7,965 nucleotides of DNA from Nitrospiria bacterium (GTDB lineage Bacteria > Nitrospirota > CAKKRA01 > 9FT-COMBO-42-15). Under the pieces are notes generated by a model. The model ran no database searches. It was not told the DNA's origin and saw only the letters and a list, made by a program, of their open reading frames with translations. The translations under genes were made by a program, and so were the position numbers. Below are positions 5,324 through 7,965 of this stretch, piece after piece; position 1 is the first letter of the stretch; every line of letters starts with the position of its first letter. The stretch spans positions 1-7,965 of the forward strand of contig CAKKST010000451.1 of assembly GCA_919903585.1 (NCBI GenBank), written 5' to 3'.

Positions 5324-5906
5324 TTTTATCTGCCAGGTCCTTCCCCTTTTCAAATGCCTCTTTCAATGCGCTGTGATGCTTTTTGATTGAGCCCTTTTCC
5401 TCTATATTGTTATACAGAAGATTATGCTTATAATCCGCTCCAATGGCAAGGAAAAAATACTTGGCTGTCTTTTTTACACAGTCAAAAACAGTTGGTCCCT
5501 TTGCCGCTGCTACAGAAACAAGCATGCCCTCTCTGTTAATAGAGGGACATTCCTTTTTGTGCGTATGGCCGAGCAGATATTTCTTTGCCCATAAGGCCTG
5601 GCATCTGTCTATCAATATCTTTGCGTGGGTGCTGACAGTTGCAAAAAACACTGGGGTTGCGAGGATTATCCTGTCTGCCTCAAATAGCTTCTGATAAATC
5701 ATCTGCATATCATCCTTTATAATACACTTCCCTGTAGCGCTGCATGAATTACATTCAGTGCACGGGGAGATATTTAATGATGATACAATTAACTTTTCCA
5801 CATCTGCAGCGCCGCCCTCTGCAGCGCCTTTTAAAACCTCATCAAGCAGGATATCACTGTTCCCACCGCGGCGCGGGCTTGCAGCTATGCCGAGTACCTT
5901 TATCAT
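5301..5906 (-). CDS. Iron-sulfur flavoprotein (NADPH-dependent FMN reductase fold)
   Basis: A 201-residue flavodoxin-like protein. The FMN phosphate loop SPRRGGNS is at 10-17. The compact cysteine motif C49-x2-C52-x2-C55-x5-C61 is the signature of methanogen-type iron-sulfur flavoproteins and should bind a 4Fe-4S cluster next to FMN. TPVFFATVST (84-93) and DRCQALW complete the flavin site. Such proteins transfer electrons, for example from ferredoxin, to O2, peroxide or other acceptors in anaerobes. The natural end of the fold is near ALKEAFEKGKDLADK; the last residues, RGAILIL, are encoded by the duplicated DNA that begins the overlapping zinc-ribbon frame. No Shine-Dalgarno is visible before the ATG, whereas a -10-like TATAAT sits 6 nt upstream, so the mRNA may be leaderless. 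The gene stands apart from the siroheme protein gene by 235 nt. Confidence 0.93.
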   Translation of the reverse strand: MIKVLGIAASPRRGGNSDILLDEVLKGAAEGGAADVEKLIVSSLNISPCTECNSCSATGKCIIKDDMQMIYQKLFEADRIILATPVFFATVSTHAKILIDRCQALWAKKYLLGHTHKKECPSINREGMLVSVAAAKGPTVFDCVKKTAKYFFLAIGADYKHNLLYNNIEEKGSIKKHHSALKEAFEKGKDLADKRGAILIL

Positions 5907-5912
5907 TATTTA

Positions 5913-5942
5913 ATTATATCACTGTATAACTTTTAAAAGCAA
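5913..5942 (-). promoter_or_regulatory. Candidate sigma-70 promoter giving a leaderless mRNA
   Basis: On the minus strand TATAAT (5918-5913), preceded by TGA as in an extended -10, lies 18 nt after a weak -35-like TTGCTT (5942-5937). The expected start of transcription coincides with the ATG of the flavoprotein gene at 5906. There is no ribosome site in between. Confidence 0.4.
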
Positions 5943-6002
5943 GAATATCGGAATTGTAAAAAAATGATTTATTGGCTCTTCGCAGAATACTGAATTGGTA
6001 AG

Positions 6003-6120
6003 TCAAAAATCAAAGATAAAAAATCAAAAATACAAATCAAAATATAAAAAATTATCTTTTCTCTAACCCATTTTTGAATTTTGATTTGTCATTTTGCATT
6101 TTAATTTTTTATTTTTACTT
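6003..6120. repeat. A/T-rich imperfect inverted repeat
   Basis: In the 235-nt gap between the flavoprotein and siroheme-protein genes, CAAAAATC/AAATCAAAA-type repeats face their complement. The clearest arm pair is ACAAATCAAAAT (6032-6043) with ATTTTGATTTGT (6078-6089). No gene is seen here; it may act as a loose terminator-like structure or be a decayed repeat element. Confidence 0.5.
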
Positions 6121-6141
6121 TATTGGCTTTGGATTTAATTG

Positions 6142-6849
6142 TTATTTAACTACTTTTGTTAACACCCTTACTCTCTCCAAAACCCTGTCAATGCCAAGGC
6201 TGTTAATCACTGCCCCCATCTTCTTCTTTTTTACCTTGCCTGTTTTAAAAAAACCTGCGCATAACTGGAATATATTAAAGGCCTCTTCCTTTGCAGAAAG
6301 CTCAGAAAGGGTATAGGCAAGCTGAGGGTGCCTGCCGATCATGCCGCCTGCCATTACCCTCACACCCTCTTTCTTAATCAAAATAGAGCCTGTGGGGCAG
6401 GCCTTTGCACACTTGCCGCACTTAACGCATAGCTCCATATCAAAGACAGGCGCGCCATCAATAATCTTTACAGCGCCCTCCTCTTCGCACACCTCAACGC
6501 ACTTCATGCACTCTATGCACTCAGTCTCACCCTTAATTGGCTCTGCCTGACCTGAGAGGCCGAAATCCTTTATCTGAGGCTGGGGGCAGCAGTTGGGGCA
6601 GCCTGCAACTGCCATTACAAAAAATTGATGCTTTTTTACTGGCCCTTCTGAGGCTGAGATTATATTATCCTCTATACCGCTGTTGTTTAACTCCTCTATC
6701 AGCCTTTCAGCAAGCGCCTTAACATCTACCAGCGCATTTTTGCATCCCTTAACACCTGCCTTGCAAACCCTGAGCTCAGAGGCGCCATTTTTACCAGAAA
6801 GCAGATAGGGATCCTGTGGTGTTAATACTATGTTTTTCCTATCTTCCAT
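6142..6849 (-). CDS. Siroheme/4Fe-4S sulfite-nitrite reductase-like protein with two ferredoxin clusters
   Basis: A 235-residue soluble protein resembling the 4Fe-4S half of sulfite/nitrite reductases with an inserted dicluster ferredoxin, as in small sulfite-reductase-like (AsrC/Dsr-LP-type) proteins. Putative siroheme-cluster ligands are C29 and C36, then GCPNCC (C84 and C88 with a CP-N-C-C spacing). Two ferredoxin motifs follow: C111-x2-C114-x2-C117-x3-C121 and C141-x2-C144-x2-C147-x3-C151-P. The C-terminal part returns to the reductase fold. The first pair is C-x6-C rather than the usual C-x5-C, and the N-terminal half of full-size reductases is missing, so catalysis on sulfite or nitrite is uncertain. 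The ATG at 6849 has only a weak ribosome site. The DUF1858 gene upstream is separated by 171 nt containing a palindromic repeat. Confidence 0.85.
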   Translation of the reverse strand: MEDRKNIVLTPQDPYLLSGKNGASELRVCKAGVKGCKNALVDVKALAERLIEELNNSGIEDNIISASEGPVKKHQFFVMAVAGCPNCCPQPQIKDFGLSGQAEPIKGETECIECMKCVEVCEEEGAVKIIDGAPVFDMELCVKCGKCAKACPTGSILIKKEGVRVMAGGMIGRHPQLAYTLSELSAKEEAFNIFQLCAGFFKTGKVKKKKMGAVINSLGIDRVLERVRVLTKVVK

Positions 6850-6898
6850 TTTACACTTATTATTAATGGTCTCAGAATAATGACGACATTGATTTGTA

Positions 6899-6973
6899 AA
6901 ATCCCTCCTAACCTCCCTTTTCCAAAGGGAGGTGTAATACCCCTCTTTGGCAAAGAGGGGTAAGGGGAGATTT
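6899..6973. repeat. Double-hairpin repeat, core of the MITE-like family without termini
   Basis: Two perfect hairpins sit side by side: CCTCCCTTT-TCC-AAAGGGAGG (6912-6932) and ACCCCTCTTT-GGC-AAAGAGGGGT (6939-6961). The outer flanks (AAATCCCTCC and GGGGAGATTT) are also roughly complementary. The architecture matches the cores of the elements at 970-1133 and 5033-5169, but the TAATACAAAC termini are absent. It lies between the siroheme-type gene and the DUF1858 gene and could attenuate readthrough. Confidence 0.75.
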
Positions 6974-7020
6974 CTACAATTATGTCTATTTAATTATGAG
7001 ACCCTTAATATTTCCTCACC

Positions 7021-7224
7021 CTACTCATTAAGCTCTTTTACAATCTTTTCCGGGTCAACACTGTGCATTGTGGAACCAAAGGCAATGGTCTCCATCTTTA
7101 TGCCCGGACATGTGAAGCAGCCCCTTCCAAAATATTTTTCAATAATCTTCTCACCAGCAGGATTGTCCTTTACAACATCACCAATCACACTATCCTTTGT
7201 AAACTTTGTTTTTGTCTCTGACAT
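7021..7224 (-). CDS. DUF1858 / hybrid-cluster-protein-associated redox disulfide domain protein
   Basis: A 67-residue single-domain protein. The motif GRGCFTCPGIKMETIAFG (33-50) with cysteines C36 and C39 is the CxxC of the DUF1858 family, defined as a redox-disulfide domain found with hybrid cluster proteins. The preceding VIGDVVKDNPAGEKIIEKYFG helix is typical of this fold, and length is normal for the stand-alone form. Start at 7224 with GAGGAGGT about 8 nt upstream. It follows the ScdA_N-type gene by 58 nt, consistent with one operon. Hybrid cluster proteins act on hydroxylamine or NO-related species, so a thiol-redox role in nitrosative stress is a reasonable inference; no hybrid cluster gene lies in the window. 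Confidence 0.92.
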   Translation of the reverse strand: MSETKTKFTKDSVIGDVVKDNPAGEKIIEKYFGRGCFTCPGIKMETIAFGSTMHSVDPEKIVKELNE

Positions 7225-7282
7225 TACTGATTACCTCCTCAATTTACTTTTTAAATCTTTATTCCGCAATCCGCCTTTATAG

Positions 7283-7480
7283 CTATGCTGCTTTGTTCAG
7301 CGCCTCCATAATGGCATTTAAATCCACCTTATCCCTTGCACAGCCCTTTTCAATGCTCACCTCGCCGCCGCAGCATGAGTCTATCTTGAAATCAGCAAAG
7401 ACCTTTATTGTCTTGGGATGCTTCTTTATCACATCATTTATCTTCATATCCTTTGTAACCTTCATAGTCTCTACTGTCAT
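7283..7480 (-). CDS. ScdA/RIC N-terminal (DUF542) domain protein
   Basis: A 65-residue protein equal to the N-terminal domain of ScdA/YtfE/RIC, the di-iron proteins that repair Fe-S clusters after NO damage. The signature FKIDSCCGGEVSIEKGC contains the conserved CCGG pair near residues 36-39, preceded by MKINDVIKKHPKTIKVFADF. The C-terminal hemerythrin-like di-iron domain of full RIC is absent, so this is a stand-alone form, not a full repair protein. I chose ATG at 7480 because GGAGG lies 6 nt upstream and this start clears the preceding gene; the longer start at 7537 would overlap it and add unrelated residues. It lies 17 nt downstream of the heme-copper-like gene and 58 nt upstream of DUF1858, so all three probably form an operon. 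Confidence 0.9.
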   Translation of the reverse strand: MTVETMKVTKDMKINDVIKKHPKTIKVFADFKIDSCCGGEVSIEKGCARDKVDLNAIMEALNKAA

Positions 7481-7497
7481 ATTGCGCCTCCATGTGT

Positions 7498-7911
7498 TTA
7501 CGTTGTCTCCTTTGCCTTGCCAAAGATGGTCATCCACATATTAAAGACAAACATATAAATTGCAACCGTTTCAATTGCAGCAAATAACAGGATAAGACTC
7601 TCTGAGCCGCCTCCCTTATGCCTCTGCTGCGCCCAGAAAAAGGCAAGGCCGACAAGGCCGATATTCGAAAACCAGAAGTGTAGATTTGCCAGCATATCGC
7701 TGTATAATTGCTTACCGCTGAATCTCGGTAGTATGTGATAAGAAACCCCAAACATCAGCATTGAAACCCAGCCGAGAAGATTGATATGGGCATGAATGGG
7801 AAGATAGACCCCTATCCATCTCGGCCAAAGAAGCATCATAAGCCCCATTGACACGCCTGTCAGCAAATAAATTAAACTCGCCTTAATAAACCTTAATGTT
7901 ACCTGACTCAT
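7498..7911 (-). CDS. Short heme-copper oxidase subunit I-like membrane protein
   Basis: A 137-residue integral membrane protein with four likely transmembrane helices (about 8-28, 40-62, 75-95, 105-130). Helix 2 starts HAHINLLGW and ends YHILPRF (His40, His42, His59), resembling the second helix of cbb3-type oxidase and NorB subunits, where a histidine holds the low-spin heme. Full subunit I has about 12 helices, so this is a quarter-length relative and cannot be a complete oxidase; the copper-site histidines are not present. It may bind heme in electron transfer or sensing; such short forms are known near NO-response genes. Start at 7911 with GGAGGT about 6 nt upstream. It is the first gene of the presumed operon with the ScdA_N and DUF1858 genes; the promoter would lie at the window edge. 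Confidence 0.85.
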   Translation of the reverse strand: MSQVTLRFIKASLIYLLTGVSMGLMMLLWPRWIGVYLPIHAHINLLGWVSMLMFGVSYHILPRFSGKQLYSDMLANLHFWFSNIGLVGLAFFWAQQRHKGGGSESLILLFAAIETVAIYMFVFNMWMTIFGKAKETT

Positions 7912-7937
7912 TAAATTACCTCCATTCGTATTTTAAT

Positions 7938-7965
7938 GTAGGGGCACGGCGCGCCGTGCCCCTAC
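7938..7965. repeat. Perfect 28-bp palindrome at window edge
   Basis: Each 14-nt half (GTAGGGGCACGGCG and its complement) meets with no spacer, and the repeat may continue past the window end. It is far richer in G+C than its surroundings. It lies 27 nt upstream of the start codon of the short heme-copper-like gene. It resembles dispersed palindromic repeats with GTAGGGGC ends seen in many bacteria, and could be one end of a longer element. Confidence 0.85.

Noticed and set aside
6947..7282. 111-codon plus-strand frame opposite the DUF1858 gene
   Set aside because: It begins inside a palindromic repeat and runs antisense to a clear DUF1858 gene; no supporting features.
7283..7537. Longer start for the ScdA_N-type gene at 7537
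   Set aside because: It would overlap the preceding gene by 40 nt and add residues unrelated to the domain; the ATG at 7480 has a strong GGAGG.

Overview
The window is a bacterial chromosomal segment with moderately low G+C. Every intact gene I can support lies on the minus strand. AT-rich intergenic DNA full of palindromic repeats separates the genes. The mix suggests an anaerobic or microaerophilic, environmental, metabolically versatile bacterium: an iron-sulfur flavoprotein, a siroheme/4Fe-4S protein, a hybrid-cluster-associated redox-disulfide protein, a ScdA N-terminal-type domain, a PAS sigma-54 activator and small zinc ribbons. Nitrospirota or the former Deltaproteobacteria would fit, but no marker gene here fixes the phylum.

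Layout in minus-strand reading order, from the right edge. (1) 7965-6142 is a redox or nitrosative-stress-like group: a 28-bp palindrome, a short heme-copper-oxidase-I-like membrane protein, a ScdA_N/DUF542 protein, a DUF1858 CxxC protein, a palindromic repeat, and a siroheme-type 4Fe-4S protein with two ferredoxin clusters. (2) 5942-5033 holds an iron-sulfur flavoprotein with a possible leaderless promoter. Overlapping its 3' end is a LysW-like double CPxC zinc ribbon with no ATG, GTG or TTG start, followed by a MITE-like element. (3) 4956-3314 is a two-gene operon, a CBM48/AMPK-beta-like protein coupled by an ATGA overlap to a PAS-AAA+-Fis sigma-54 activator. The activator gene contains a perfect 18-bp-arm inverted repeat. 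(4) 3313-2216 starts with three activator-site-like repeats, then a near-consensus sigma-54 promoter and a further inverted repeat. Two small cysteine-pair proteins follow. (5) 2215-1560 is a gene-poor stretch with repeats and the remnant of a metallo-beta-lactamase-fold gene, the only plus-strand gene trace. (6) 1559-1 holds a two-CBS-domain protein, a second MITE-like element, and a GltD-like flavoprotein oxidoreductase cut by the window edge.

The most coherent system is region 3-4. A cysteine-bearing PAS sensor activator sits directly upstream of a sigma-54 promoter with repeated sites at classic enhancer distance, which suggests that the local target is the small zinc-ribbon operon. The oddest single locus is the start-less, internally duplicated zinc ribbon at the end of the flavoprotein gene. 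Two mobile-element copies with TA-flanked inverted termini show recent transposition-like activity in this genome.
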